Assembly: GCF_015752045.1 (NCBI RefSeq)
Contig: NZ_JADOUS010000007.1
Span: 1-64,000, forward strand
Direction of reading: 5' to 3'
DNA: 64,000 nucleotides
Source of the DNA: Arthrobacter_D sp015752045
GTDB taxonomy: Bacteria; Actinomycetota; Actinomycetes; Actinomycetales; Micrococcaceae
Below the pieces are notes generated by a model. That model was not told the DNA's origin. It did not search any database and saw only the letters and a list, made by a program, of their open reading frames with translations. Below are positions 15,715 through 24,313 of the stretch, in pieces; position 1 is the first letter of the stretch; every line of letters begins with the position of its first letter. A program made the translations under genes and the position numbers.

Positions 15715-16305
15715 GTGTTCGGACGAAACAAAGAAGCCCCCTCTGCCCAGGAAGCCGTTGACAGCGCTTCACGCCCCCCCGAGGCGCCGCGCGCGCAGGG
15801 CAAGGGTGCGCCCACGCCCAAGCGCAGCGTGCAGGAGGCCGCCCGCAGGCGGCCCCTCGTCCCGGACGACCGCAAGGCGGCGCGCGACCAGTCCCGCGCC
15901 TCGGTGCGGGACGAGCGCACGAGGATGCGGCAGGCACTCGACACCGACGAGGAACGCTACCTCCCGCTGCGCGACAAGGGTCCGAACCGCCGGTACATCC
16001 GCCAGTTCGTCGATGCCCGGGTGAACATCGGGGAATTCCTCATGATCGCCGCGCTCGTGTTCGTGATCCTCAGCTTCTTCCAGTCCCTCGCCGTGCAGAG
16101 CGCCGTCCTCATGGCGTTCTGGTTCCTGATCGTCGCAGTGATCGTGGACTGCGTCCTGCTGCGCCGGAAGCTGAAGAAGAGACTGACCGAGAAGTTCGGC
16201 TCCCCCAACCAGGGCGATCTCTGGTACGGCGTCACCCGCGCCCTGCAGTTCCGGCGCCTCCGCCTGCCGAAGCCCCAGGTCCGCCGGGGCCAGTACCCCG
16301 CCTGA
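15715..16305 (+). CDS. DUF3043 family membrane protein
   Basis: A 196-residue protein of the actinobacterial DUF3043 family, function unknown. The N-terminal half is long, charged and probably disordered (KEAPSAQEAV, KRSVQEAARRRPLVPDDRKAA). It is followed by RDKGPNRRYIRQFVDARVNIGEFL and two adjacent transmembrane helices near residues 105-145. The tail is short and basic. The GTG start gives the usual family N-terminus (M)FGRNKEAP; the open frame continues upstream but without family similarity. A bidirectional terminator separates it from pyrD. Confidence 0.88.
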   Translation: MFGRNKEAPSAQEAVDSASRPPEAPRAQGKGAPTPKRSVQEAARRRPLVPDDRKAARDQSRASVRDERTRMRQALDTDEERYLPLRDKGPNRRYIRQFVDARVNIGEFLMIAALVFVILSFFQSLAVQSAVLMAFWFLIVAVIVDCVLLRRKLKKRLTEKFGSPNQGDLWYGVTRALQFRRLRLPKPQVRRGQYPA

Positions 16306-16363
16306 CCTACCCACCGTCTCCTTCCGCACCTTCCCTGCGCACCGCGTGCCGGTGCGATCGACA

Positions 16364-16399
16364 GCGAAGAGCCGGGCCTCCCCAGGCCCGGCTCTTCGC
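16364..16399. terminator. Bidirectional terminator between DUF3043 gene and pyrD
   Basis: A perfect 16-bp stem (GCGAAGAGCCGGGCCT with its complement) around a CCCC loop, lying between two convergent genes. Confidence 0.85.
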
Positions 16400-16411
16400 G
16401 TCGACCCGTGG

Positions 16412-17494
16412 TCAGGCCGCCGTGCTGCGCCGGGCGCGCAGGATCCCGCGGTTGATGCGGCGCGCCCAGAACGGCCCCTCGTAGAGGAACGCCGTATACC
16501 CCTGGACGAGGGTGGCGCCGGCGTCCAGCCGCTCGAGGACGTCCTCCGGCGTCTCGACGCCGCCGACGGCCACGATGGCCAGCTGGTCCCCGACCGCCGA
16601 CCGCAGCCGCTTGAGGACCTCCAGGGACCGCGCCTTCAGCGGCGCGCCGCTCAACCCGCCGACGCCCTTCGCCACGACGACGGCGGGGTCCGTGACCAGG
16701 TTCTCGCGCGTGATCGTGGTGTTGGTCGCGACGATGCCGTCCAGGCCGAGGGAGAGAGCGAGGGCACCGACGTCGTCGATGTCCTGGTCGGTCAGGTCGG
16801 GCGCGATCTTGACCAGGAGCGGTACGTGCCGACCCGCCGCGGCGTCCGCGGTGCGGCGGACGGCCTCGAGGAGTGGACGGAGCGACTCGACGCTCTGGAG
16901 CAACCGGAGGCCCGGGGTGTTCGGGGAGGACACATTGACCACGAGATAGTCCGCCACGGACGCCAGCTCCTCGGCGCTGACGAGGTAGTCGGCGACCGCG
17001 TCGACGAGGTCCACCTTCTTCGTCTTGCCGATGTTGACGCCGACCACGGGACGCCGACTCGACCGGTAGCGGCGCGCCAGCCGGCGGCGCGCGGACCGGA
17101 GGCGGGGAGCGACGGCGGCGGCGCCGTCGTTGTTGAAGCCCATCCTGTTGATCACAGCCCGGTCCTCGACGAGCCGGAACAGGCGTGGCGCGGGGTTGCC
17201 CGGCTGGGCCTGGCCGGTGATGGTGCCGATCTCGACGTGGCCGAAGCCCAGGGCGGTGAGGGACAGCACGCCCTTGCCGCCCTTGTCGAAGCCCGCGGCG
17301 AGTCCGAACGGCGAAGGGAACTCCACGCCGAAGGCGGTGGTGGCAAGGCTCGGGTCGGGAGCGCAGACACGGCGCAGCGCCCAGCCGATCGGCGTGGGAT
17401 CGACCGCCCGGATCAGGGCGAACCCGATCCGATGGGCCCTTTCGGCGTCCATCCCGGAGAAGACGATCCTGAAGAAGGTCGGGTAGAAGCGCAT
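16412..17494 (-). CDS. pyrD: Dihydroorotate dehydrogenase, class 2 (quinone-dependent)
   Basis: Oxidises dihydroorotate to orotate in pyrimidine synthesis, passing electrons to menaquinone at the membrane. The 360 residues contain the N-terminal membrane-associating helix of class 2 enzymes (FYPTFFRIVFSGMDAERAH). The FMN- and substrate-binding blocks are present: FGLAAGFDKGG, INRMGFNNDG, NVSSPNTPGLR with the class 2 catalytic Ser, KIAPDLTD and ATNTT. The ATG at 17494 is chosen because homologues begin MRFYP; a much longer open frame upstream has no family similarity. GGTGA is a weak ribosome binding site. Confidence 0.96.
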   Translation of the reverse strand: MRFYPTFFRIVFSGMDAERAHRIGFALIRAVDPTPIGWALRRVCAPDPSLATTAFGVEFPSPFGLAAGFDKGGKGVLSLTALGFGHVEIGTITGQAQPGNPAPRLFRLVEDRAVINRMGFNNDGAAAVAPRLRSARRRLARRYRSSRRPVVGVNIGKTKKVDLVDAVADYLVSAEELASVADYLVVNVSSPNTPGLRLLQSVESLRPLLEAVRRTADAAAGRHVPLLVKIAPDLTDQDIDDVGALALSLGLDGIVATNTTITRENLVTDPAVVVAKGVGGLSGAPLKARSLEVLKRLRSAVGDQLAIVAVGGVETPEDVLERLDAGATLVQGYTAFLYEGPFWARRINRGILRARRSTAA

Positions 17495-17571
17495 GTCACC
17501 AGAGTTCCACGCTCCCGCGGCGGGCACCAACTCGATGGGACCGCCCGCGGGCGCCTCGCGGCGCGCACCGG

Positions 17572-17577
17572 TAGGGT
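17572..17577 (+). promoter_or_regulatory. -10 hexamer TAGGGT for leaderless hydrolase mRNA
   Basis: TAGGGT, then 6 bases (CGGGGC), then the ATG at 17584. Confidence 0.45.
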
Positions 17578-17583
17578 CGGGGC

Positions 17584-18657
17584 ATGGACGAGAGCTGGTC
17601 GGAGGACATCCTCGGGGATCCCTTCCGCGCACTGACCCTCCAGCTCGAGCCCGACGACGAGGGCCCCCGGGTGGCCACCCTCGTGGCCTACGAGCCCGAC
17701 GCACCCCCCGACGCAGCCCCGGATGCGGCCGGTGACGCACCGGGACCCGCCCGGGCCGTGCTCTACATCCACGGTTTCAGCGACTACTTCTTCCATGCGG
17801 AGCTCGCCGAAGCGCTCTCCGCGCAGGGCTGGGCGTTCTTCGCGCTGGACCTCCACAAGTACGGCCGCAGCCTCCTGCCCGGCCAGACACCCGGTTTCGC
17901 GAGGTCCCTCGAGGAGTACGACGCCGACCTTGAGGCGGCACTGGCCGCACTGCGCGTCCGGCTCGCGACACGCGCGGGGAGGCAGGGCGCGGCGTCCGAA
18001 CCGAGGATCGTCCTCATGGCGCACTCGACGGGCGGACTCACCGCGACACTGTGGGCGGCACGCAACCCGGGGCGGATCGCGGCGCTCGTGCTCAACAGCC
18101 CCTGGCTCGACACCCAGGGCAGTACCCTGCTGCGCAGCGCCGCCCAGGGCATCCTCGACACCCTCTCGCGCCGTCGGCCCAAGACGCGCCTGCGCCTGCC
18201 CGAACTGGGGTTCTACTTCAGGAGCATCAGCGACACGCTCGACGGCGAATGGCCGATCGACGCCGCCTGGCGGCCCGAGACGGGATTCCCCATCCGGGCC
18301 GGGTGGCTCGCCGCGGTCCTCGCGGGCCACGCAGCCCTGGCCCGCGGCGTGACGGTCGACGTTCCCGTCCTCGTCCTGTGCTCGACGGCGTCGGTGATCA
18401 GCGCCACCTGGAACGAATCGATGCGGGAGTCCGACATCATCCTCGACGTGGTGCCGATGGTGCGGCGGGCGGCGGAACTCGGGCACGACGTCACCATCCG
18501 GCGCCTGCCCGGCGCCCTGCACGATGTCTTCCTGTCGCGCCCCGAGGTCCGCGGCACCGCGGTCCGGGCCGCCGCGTCGTGGATGGACGCGCACGTTCCC
18601 GCAGGGGCACGGTCGCCGGTCCCCGGGAGGCCGGACCCTGCCTCGGTGAAGCGTTGA
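17584..18657 (+). CDS. Alpha/beta hydrolase (serine aminopeptidase S33 / monoacylglycerol lipase-like)
   Basis: A 357-residue cytoplasmic alpha/beta hydrolase. The oxyanion-hole region YIHGFSDYFF, the nucleophile elbow AHSTGG (catalytic Ser) and the C-terminal His in LPGALHDVFLSR give a plausible catalytic triad; the acid is not assigned with confidence. The family includes lysophospholipases and monoacylglycerol lipases, so an ester of a lipid or small molecule is a reasonable substrate guess. There is no ribosome binding site; the ATG lies 6 bases after a -10 hexamer. The gene converges on uppS with a 12-base gap. Confidence 0.88.
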   Translation: MDESWSEDILGDPFRALTLQLEPDDEGPRVATLVAYEPDAPPDAAPDAAGDAPGPARAVLYIHGFSDYFFHAELAEALSAQGWAFFALDLHKYGRSLLPGQTPGFARSLEEYDADLEAALAALRVRLATRAGRQGAASEPRIVLMAHSTGGLTATLWAARNPGRIAALVLNSPWLDTQGSTLLRSAAQGILDTLSRRRPKTRLRLPELGFYFRSISDTLDGEWPIDAAWRPETGFPIRAGWLAAVLAGHAALARGVTVDVPVLVLCSTASVISATWNESMRESDIILDVVPMVRRAAELGHDVTIRRLPGALHDVFLSRPEVRGTAVRAAASWMDAHVPAGARSPVPGRPDPASVKR

Positions 18658-18669
18658 GGCGGTGGGACG

Positions 18670-19470
18670 CTAGGAGGAGGCCCGGTCCGCCGCCTGGTCC
18701 ACCGCTCCCCCGTACCGCCGGTCGCGCGAGGCGTACTCCTCGATGGCGCGCCACAGGGTGCGACGATCGACATCAGGCCACAGCGTGTCCATGAAGACCA
18801 TCTCCGCATAGGCGGACTGCCACAGCATGAAATTGGACAACCGCTGCTCGCCGGAGGTCCGCAGGAACAGGTCGACGTCGGGGAGATCGGGCTCATCGAG
18901 GTAGCGCTGCACGGTCTTCTCGCTGACCGAGGAGGCCTTCAGGGTCCCGGCGGCGACGTCCTCGGCGATGGCCCGCGCAGCATCGGCGATCTCCGCGCGT
19001 CCGCCGTAGTTGACGCACATCGTCAGGGTGCAGGTCGTGTTGCCGACGGTGTGCCGCTCGGCGTCCTCCAGCTCCCGGATGACCGACTGCCACAACCTCG
19101 GCCGGCGGCCCGACCAGCGGATCCTGACCCCCCACTCGTCGAGCTGGTCGCGCTGGCGCCTCAGCACGTCCTTGTTGAAGCCCATCAGGAACCGCACCTC
19201 CTCGGGGGACCTCTTCCAGTTCTCGGTGCTGAAGGCGTACACGGAGACATGCCGGACGCCGATCTCGATCGCGCCGGCCATGACGTCGAGCAGGGCCGCT
19301 TCGCCCGCCTTGTGCCCTTCGGTGCGGGGCAGCCCACGCTCGTTCGCCCAGCGGCCGTTGCCGTCCATCACGATCGCCACGTGGCGGGGCACGAACTGGC
19401 GCGGGATGGACGGAGCCTGCTCGCCGCTCGGGTGCGGCCAGGGCGCCGCGGGTCGGGCGGGATTCTTCAT
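18670..19470 (-). CDS. uppS: Isoprenyl transferase (cis-prenyl / undecaprenyl diphosphate synthase family)
   Basis: Condenses isopentenyl diphosphate units onto an allylic primer to make the polyprenyl carrier for cell-wall precursors. The 266 residues contain VAIVMDGNGRWA with the catalytic Asp at 36, RHVSVYAFSTENW, and the substrate-binding RTSGEQRLSNFMLWQSAYAE. The chain length of the product (decaprenyl or shorter) cannot be told from these motifs. The ATG overlaps the recO stop by four bases (ATGA), so recO-uppS is translationally coupled, a common actinobacterial pair. An upstream extension of the frame lies inside recO and is discarded. Confidence 0.95.
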   Translation of the reverse strand: MKNPARPAAPWPHPSGEQAPSIPRQFVPRHVAIVMDGNGRWANERGLPRTEGHKAGEAALLDVMAGAIEIGVRHVSVYAFSTENWKRSPEEVRFLMGFNKDVLRRQRDQLDEWGVRIRWSGRRPRLWQSVIRELEDAERHTVGNTTCTLTMCVNYGGRAEIADAARAIAEDVAAGTLKASSVSEKTVQRYLDEPDLPDVDLFLRTSGEQRLSNFMLWQSAYAEMVFMDTLWPDVDRRTLWRAIEEYASRDRRYGGAVDQAADRASS

Positions 19471-20213
19471 GCACGCTCCACATGTTTGAGGGAGGCGACC
19501 CCGCGTTCGAGGTGCCATTGGAGGTAGGCGGCCACCAGACCGGCGGCCTCGCGCCGCGCACCGTTCTCCGACGCGTCCGCGACCACCCAGTCGCCCGTGA
19601 GCAGCGCCCCGAGCAACTCCATGGTCGCGGACGACGGCGACGCCGAGCCGGGCGGGCGGCAGGCCGGGCAGACCGCTCCGCCGAGCGGCGCGGAGAAGGC
19701 CGAGTGGGGACCGGGTGCGCCGCAGCGGGCGCAGGCCGTGAAGCTGGGGGCCCACCCCGCCGTCGCCAGGGCGCGGAGCAGGTAGGAGTCGAGGATGAGT
19801 TCCGAGGCGTGCAGGTCACGGCTGAGCGCGGAGAACGCACCGGCGACGAGCGCGTACTGCGCTCCCCCGGCCTCGCCGACGTCCGTGAGGCGTTCGGCGG
19901 TCTCGGCGATGGCGGTCGCGGCGGTGTACCGGCCGTAGTCGGCGGCGATGCCGTGGCCGTAGGCGCCCTTGGTCTGGGCCTGGGTGACGACGTCGAGGTT
20001 CCGCCCGTGGGCGAGCAGGAGATCCACGGACATGAACGGTTCCAGGCGGGAACCGAACTTGCTGCTGGTCCGGCGGACGCCCTTGGCGACGGCACGGACC
20101 TGCCCGTGCTCCCGTGTCAGGAGGACGATGATGCGATCCGCCTCACCGAGCTTGTAGGTGCGCAGCACGACGCCTTCGGTGCGGTAGGTGCGTGAGGCTG
20201 ACGAGGAGGGCAC
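19467..20213 (-). CDS. recO: DNA repair protein RecO
   Basis: Recombination mediator of the RecF pathway that helps load RecA on gapped DNA. The 248-residue length is typical. The N-terminal OB-fold (YRTEGVVLRTYKLGEADRII, GVRRTSSKFGSRLEPF) is followed by a helical domain and a C-terminal zinc site formed by CARCG and CPACR. The GTG start has GGGAG upstream, but the hexamer GAGAAT also lies exactly 6 bases before it, so leaderless initiation is an alternative. uppS overlaps the 3' end. Confidence 0.95.
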   Translation of the reverse strand: MPSSSASRTYRTEGVVLRTYKLGEADRIIVLLTREHGQVRAVAKGVRRTSSKFGSRLEPFMSVDLLLAHGRNLDVVTQAQTKGAYGHGIAADYGRYTAATAIAETAERLTDVGEAGGAQYALVAGAFSALSRDLHASELILDSYLLRALATAGWAPSFTACARCGAPGPHSAFSAPLGGAVCPACRPPGSASPSSATMELLGALLTGDWVVADASENGARREAAGLVAAYLQWHLERGVASLKHVERA

Positions 20214-20294
20214 TGGATCATTCTCCCACCTGCCGCCCCCGCGGGCCCGCTCGGCGCGGGACTGCGGGGACGGGGGGTCCGGGCTCGGCGGGGC

Positions 20295-22037
20295 TCAGGC
20301 GGCGTCGCGGATGGCGCGGTTGACCGCAGAGATGACGGCCTTCAGTGCGGCCATCGTCGTGTTCGCGTCGATCCCGACACCCCACAGCACGCGCTCGCCG
20401 ACGGCGCATTCGACGTAGGCCGCCGCACGGGCGTTGCCGCCGGAGGACAGGGCGTGCTCGGTGTAGTCGAGGACGCGGACGTCCACGCCGTCCTGGCTGA
20501 GGATGGTGAGCAAAGCATCGATCGGGCCGTTGCCCTGGGAGGCCTTCCGCTGCTGCACGCCGTCGACGAGGAGCGTCGCCACCAGCTTGAACGAGCCGTC
20601 CTCGGCCGTGTCGGTGTTGACGGAGGTGAGCTCGTAGTGGCCCCAGGACTCCGGACCGCCCTCGGTGCGGGTGGGCAGGTACTCGTCCTGGAACACGGAC
20701 CACAGCTGTGCACCGCTGACCTCGCCGCCCTGGGTCTCCGTGCGGCGCTGGATGACCCCGGAGAACTCGATCTGGGCACGGCGCGGCAGGTCGAGGCTGT
20801 GCTCGTTCTTGAGCAGGTACGCCACGCCGCCCTTGCCGGACTGCGAGTTCACCCGGATGACGGCCTCGTAGGACCGGCCGATGTCCTTGGGATCGATCGG
20901 CAGGTACGGGACGGCCCACGGGAGGTCGTCGACGCCGACGCCCGCCGCGGCGGCGTCGTGCTCCATGCTCTCGAACCCCTTCTTGATGGCGTCCTGGTGG
21001 GAGCCGGAGAAGGCGGTGAAGACGAGGTCGCCACCGTAGGGAGAGCGCTCCGGCACGCTGAGCTGGTTGCAGTACTCGGCGGTACGGCGGATCGAGTCCA
21101 TGTCGGAGAAGTCGATCTCCGGGTCGATGCCCTGGCTGAACAGGTTCATTCCCAGCGTCACCAGGTCCACGTTGCCGGTCCGCTCACCGTTGCCGAAGAG
21201 GCACCCCTCGATGCGGTCCGCGCCGGCCAGGTAGCCGAGCTCCGCCGCGGCCACGCCGGTCCCGCGATCGTTGTGGGGGTGCAGCGACATGATGATGCTG
21301 TCCCGGTCCGTGAGGTTGCGGCTCATCCACTCGATGGAGTCCGCGTACACGTTCGGCGTCGCCATCTCGACGGTGGCCGGCAGGTTGAGGATCATCTGCC
21401 GGTCGGCGGACGCCTCGAACACGGCCGACACCTCGTTGCTGATGCGTGCCGCGAACTCGAGCTCCGTCCCCGTGAACGATTCCGGGGAGTACTCGTAGGT
21501 GATCGCCGTGCTGCCCATGTTCTCCTCGAACTTGCGGCACAGCCGGGCGCCCTGGAGGGCGAGGTCGATGATGCCGTCCTGGTCCTGGTTGAACACCACG
21601 CGCCGCTGCAGCACAGAGGTCGAGTTGTACAGGTGCACGATCGCGCGGTCCGCACCCTCGAGGGACGCGTAGGTGCGCTCGATCAGGTGTTCACGCGACT
21701 GCGTCAGGACCTGGATGGTGACGTCGTCGGGGATGCGGTCGCCCTCGACGAGCTGGCGGACGAAGTCGAAATCGGTCTGTGACGCCGACGGGAAGCCGAC
21801 CTCGATCTCCTTGAAGCCCATTCGGACGAGCAGATCGAACATCTTGTGCTTGCGCTCGGGGTTCATCGGGTCGATCAGCGCCTGGTTACCGTCGCGGAGG
21901 TCGACGGCGCACCAGCGGGGCGCCTTCGTGATCAGGCGGTCGGGCCAGGTGCGGTCGGGGAGCTCGACGGTGATCTGGTCCTGGAAGGGACGGTACTTGC
22001 CGAACGGCATACCGGAGGTCTTCTGTGCGTTTCGCAT
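20295..22037 (-). CDS. leuA: 2-isopropylmalate synthase
   Basis: First committed enzyme of leucine synthesis, joining acetyl-CoA and 2-oxoisovalerate. The 580 residues fit the long LeuA type 2 of actinobacteria. The catalytic TIM barrel carries VDLRDGNQALIDPM, the metal-binding SLHPHNDRGTGVAA and the GNGERTGN block. The C-terminal regulatory domain that senses leucine begins after residue about 450. The ATG at 22037 follows AAGG at 8 bases and matches family N-termini ending in PFGKYRPF. A pseudoknot in the leader (see 22093-22153) matches the known LEU element, pointing to leucine-responsive control. Confidence 0.97.
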   Translation of the reverse strand: MRNAQKTSGMPFGKYRPFQDQITVELPDRTWPDRLITKAPRWCAVDLRDGNQALIDPMNPERKHKMFDLLVRMGFKEIEVGFPSASQTDFDFVRQLVEGDRIPDDVTIQVLTQSREHLIERTYASLEGADRAIVHLYNSTSVLQRRVVFNQDQDGIIDLALQGARLCRKFEENMGSTAITYEYSPESFTGTELEFAARISNEVSAVFEASADRQMILNLPATVEMATPNVYADSIEWMSRNLTDRDSIIMSLHPHNDRGTGVAAAELGYLAGADRIEGCLFGNGERTGNVDLVTLGMNLFSQGIDPEIDFSDMDSIRRTAEYCNQLSVPERSPYGGDLVFTAFSGSHQDAIKKGFESMEHDAAAAGVGVDDLPWAVPYLPIDPKDIGRSYEAVIRVNSQSGKGGVAYLLKNEHSLDLPRRAQIEFSGVIQRRTETQGGEVSGAQLWSVFQDEYLPTRTEGGPESWGHYELTSVNTDTAEDGSFKLVATLLVDGVQQRKASQGNGPIDALLTILSQDGVDVRVLDYTEHALSSGGNARAAAYVECAVGERVLWGVGIDANTTMAALKAVISAVNRAIRDAA

Positions 22038-22092
22038 GGGATCGGCCTTGTCTGTGGGAACTGAGTGTGCCGGCGGCCGGGCATCGCGGACT

Positions 22093-22153
22093 CCGCGGCG
22101 AGGGATGGCCAGTGGCTCTTCGTCCTAGATGGCCTCGCCGCGGCACCGAAGAA
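22093..22153 (-). promoter_or_regulatory. LEU-element-like RNA pseudoknot in the leuA leader
   Basis: On the - strand the leader shows four segments in order: A (TCTTCG, 22152-22147), B (CCGCGGCGAGG, 22143-22133), A' (CGAAGA(G), 22122-22116) and B' (CCTCGCCGCGG, 22103-22093). A pairs with A' over 6 bp plus a G-U, and B with B' over a perfect 11 bp. The crossed order makes an H-type pseudoknot about 56 bases before the leuA start. Published comparative work on actinobacteria described such a pseudoknot, the LEU element, upstream of leuA; the identity here is by position and architecture, not by covariance. Confidence 0.7.
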
Positions 22154-22263
22154 GAGTTGTCTGTGCGCGCACCCTGCCACGATAGCACGGCACATAGGAT
22201 GGCTTCCGGGGGCGCTCGGACGAGTGCCGGCCCCGCCGCACCACGAGGAATCAGGAAGCGACT

Positions 22264-24222
22264 ATGACGATCAGCACCTTCGATCCGGCCACTCTCGACA
22301 CGACGACACGGCCCCAGGACGACCTCTTCCGCTACGCGAACGGCGTCTGGCTGAAGGACACGGTCATCCCCGACGACCGGCCGCTCACCGGCTCGTTCAC
22401 CGCCCTCCGGGACGCCTCGGAGCTCGCCGTCCGCACGATCATCGAAGAGGCCGCGGCACAGGCGGCCGACGGCTCGACCGACGGGCTCGACGCGAAGATC
22501 GGCACCCTGTACGGGGACTTCATGGACACGGCGCGCATCGAAACCGAGGGGTCCGCCCCGATCGCCCCCCTGCTGGAACGCATCAGGGCGGTGGCCGCGG
22601 TCGAGGACCTCGTCGCCCTCAGCGCGGGCCTCACCCGCTCGGGCGTCCAGGGCTTCGTGGCCCCGTATGTGAGCAACGACGCCGGCAATCCCGAGCGCTA
22701 CCTGCTGCACCTGTACCAGTCGGGCCTCGGCCTGCCGGACGAGTCCTACTACCGTGAGGAGGGCTTCGCCGAGACGCGCGACAGGTACCGGGAGCTCCTC
22801 GCGCGGCTGTTCGACGTCGCCGGGACCGCTGATCCGACCGGCGCCGCCGCCCGCGTGCTCGCGCTCGAGACGCGCCTCGCGGCGTCGTCGATGGGGTCCG
22901 TGGAACGGCGGGACCCGCAGAAGACGTACAACCTCGTCCGGCACGACGCCGTCGCCGGGCTGTCGGACCAGCTCCTCCCGTGGCTGGACATCGTCACGGA
23001 CACCCCGGACCAGGCTGCGGAGCTCGTGGTCAACCAGCCGGACTTCGTGCGTGGCCTCGACAGCGCCCTGCGCTCCGAGGACCTCGGCACCTGGCGGGAG
23101 TGGCTCGAGAGCCGCGTCCTCCTGCACGCGGCCGACTACCTCGACGAGCGGTTCGTCGACGCGGCCTTCGCCTTCTACGGCACGCACCTGGCCGGCACCC
23201 CCCGCATCAAGGACCGCTGGAAGCGCGGCGTCGCGCTGGTCGAGGGTGCGGTGGGCGAGGCGATCGGGCAGCGGTACGTCGAACGGCATTTCCCTGCGAC
23301 GCACAAGGCCGCCATGCTCGCACTGGTCGGTAACCTCATCGCGGCGTACGAAGCGAGCATCTCGTCACTGGCATGGATGACCGACGAGACCCGGGACCGT
23401 GCCCTCGAGAAGCTCTCGCAGTTCACCACCAAGATCGGTTACCCGGAGACGTGGATCGACTACGGCCCCCTCGAGGTGCAGGCGTCGGACCTCTACGGCA
23501 ACGTGCTCCGCGCCTCCGAGTTCGAGCACCGCCGGCAGCTCGACAAGCTGGGCGGACCGATCGACCGCGGCACCTGGCTCATGACGCCGCAGACCGTCAA
23601 CGCCTACTACATGCCCACCATGAACGAGATCGTCTTCCCGGCGGCCATCCTCCAGCCCCCGTTCTTCGACATCGAGGCCGACGACGCCGTCAACTACGGC
23701 GCGATCGGGGCGGTCATCGGGCACGAGATCGGCCACGGCTTCGACGACAAGGGATCCCAGTTCGACGGCACCGGACGCCTGCGCAACTGGTGGAGCGAGG
23801 CGGACAGGACGGCGTTCGACGCCCTGACCGGACGTCTCGTCGCCCAGTATGCAGCGCTCGAGCCCTCGGAGGTCGCAGGGCAGACCGTCAACGGCGAGCT
23901 CACCCTCGGCGAGAACATCGGCGACCTCGGCGGGCTCGGCATCAGCTACCGCGCCTACCTGCTGAGCCTCGGGGGCGCGGAGGCACCGGTCATCGACGGG
24001 CTGACCGGGACCCAGCGCTTCTTCCTCTCCTGGGCCACATGCTGGCAGCAGAAGATCCGGCCGGAGGAGGCCAAGCGGCGCCTGACCGTGGACCCGCACT
24101 CCCCCAACGAGTTCCGCTGCAACCAGGTGGTCCGCAACCTCGACGAGTTCCATGCGGCATTCGACCTCGGCGCGGAGGACCGGCTGTGGCTGAAGCCCGA
24201 GGACCGCGTGCGGATCTGGTAG
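22264..24222 (+). CDS. M13-family (neprilysin-like) zinc metalloendopeptidase
   Basis: A 652-residue peptidase of the neprilysin/PepO family. The zinc site HEIGH lies in VIGHEIGHGFDDKGSQFD, the third ligand in ENIGDLGG, and the substrate-binding NAYYMPTMNEIVFPAAILQPP block precedes them. The protein has no signal peptide or membrane anchor, so unlike eukaryotic neprilysin it probably acts in the cytoplasm on small peptides; actinobacterial PepO-like enzymes share this. AGGAAG precedes the ATG. A terminator-like repeat separates it from the convergent LCP gene. Confidence 0.95.
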   Translation: MTISTFDPATLDTTTRPQDDLFRYANGVWLKDTVIPDDRPLTGSFTALRDASELAVRTIIEEAAAQAADGSTDGLDAKIGTLYGDFMDTARIETEGSAPIAPLLERIRAVAAVEDLVALSAGLTRSGVQGFVAPYVSNDAGNPERYLLHLYQSGLGLPDESYYREEGFAETRDRYRELLARLFDVAGTADPTGAAARVLALETRLAASSMGSVERRDPQKTYNLVRHDAVAGLSDQLLPWLDIVTDTPDQAAELVVNQPDFVRGLDSALRSEDLGTWREWLESRVLLHAADYLDERFVDAAFAFYGTHLAGTPRIKDRWKRGVALVEGAVGEAIGQRYVERHFPATHKAAMLALVGNLIAAYEASISSLAWMTDETRDRALEKLSQFTTKIGYPETWIDYGPLEVQASDLYGNVLRASEFEHRRQLDKLGGPIDRGTWLMTPQTVNAYYMPTMNEIVFPAAILQPPFFDIEADDAVNYGAIGAVIGHEIGHGFDDKGSQFDGTGRLRNWWSEADRTAFDALTGRLVAQYAALEPSEVAGQTVNGELTLGENIGDLGGLGISYRAYLLSLGGAEAPVIDGLTGTQRFFLSWATCWQQKIRPEEAKRRLTVDPHSPNEFRCNQVVRNLDEFHAAFDLGAEDRLWLKPEDRVRIW

Positions 24223-24235
24223 GCCTCGTCGCCGT

Positions 24236-24283
24236 GGACAGGCCGGCTCCGGTGTCCCGCAGGGCACCGGGGCCGGCCTGTCC
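24236..24283. terminator. Imperfect inverted repeat between convergent M13 and LCP genes
   Basis: GGACAGGCCGG at one end pairs with CCGGCCTGTCC at the other, and an inner stem is formed by CCGGTG and CACCGG-type segments. It follows the M13 stop by 13 bases and probably works in both directions. Confidence 0.65.
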
Positions 24284-24313
24284 CGCGCCGGCCGGTTCCG
24301 CAGGAGGCTCTTC

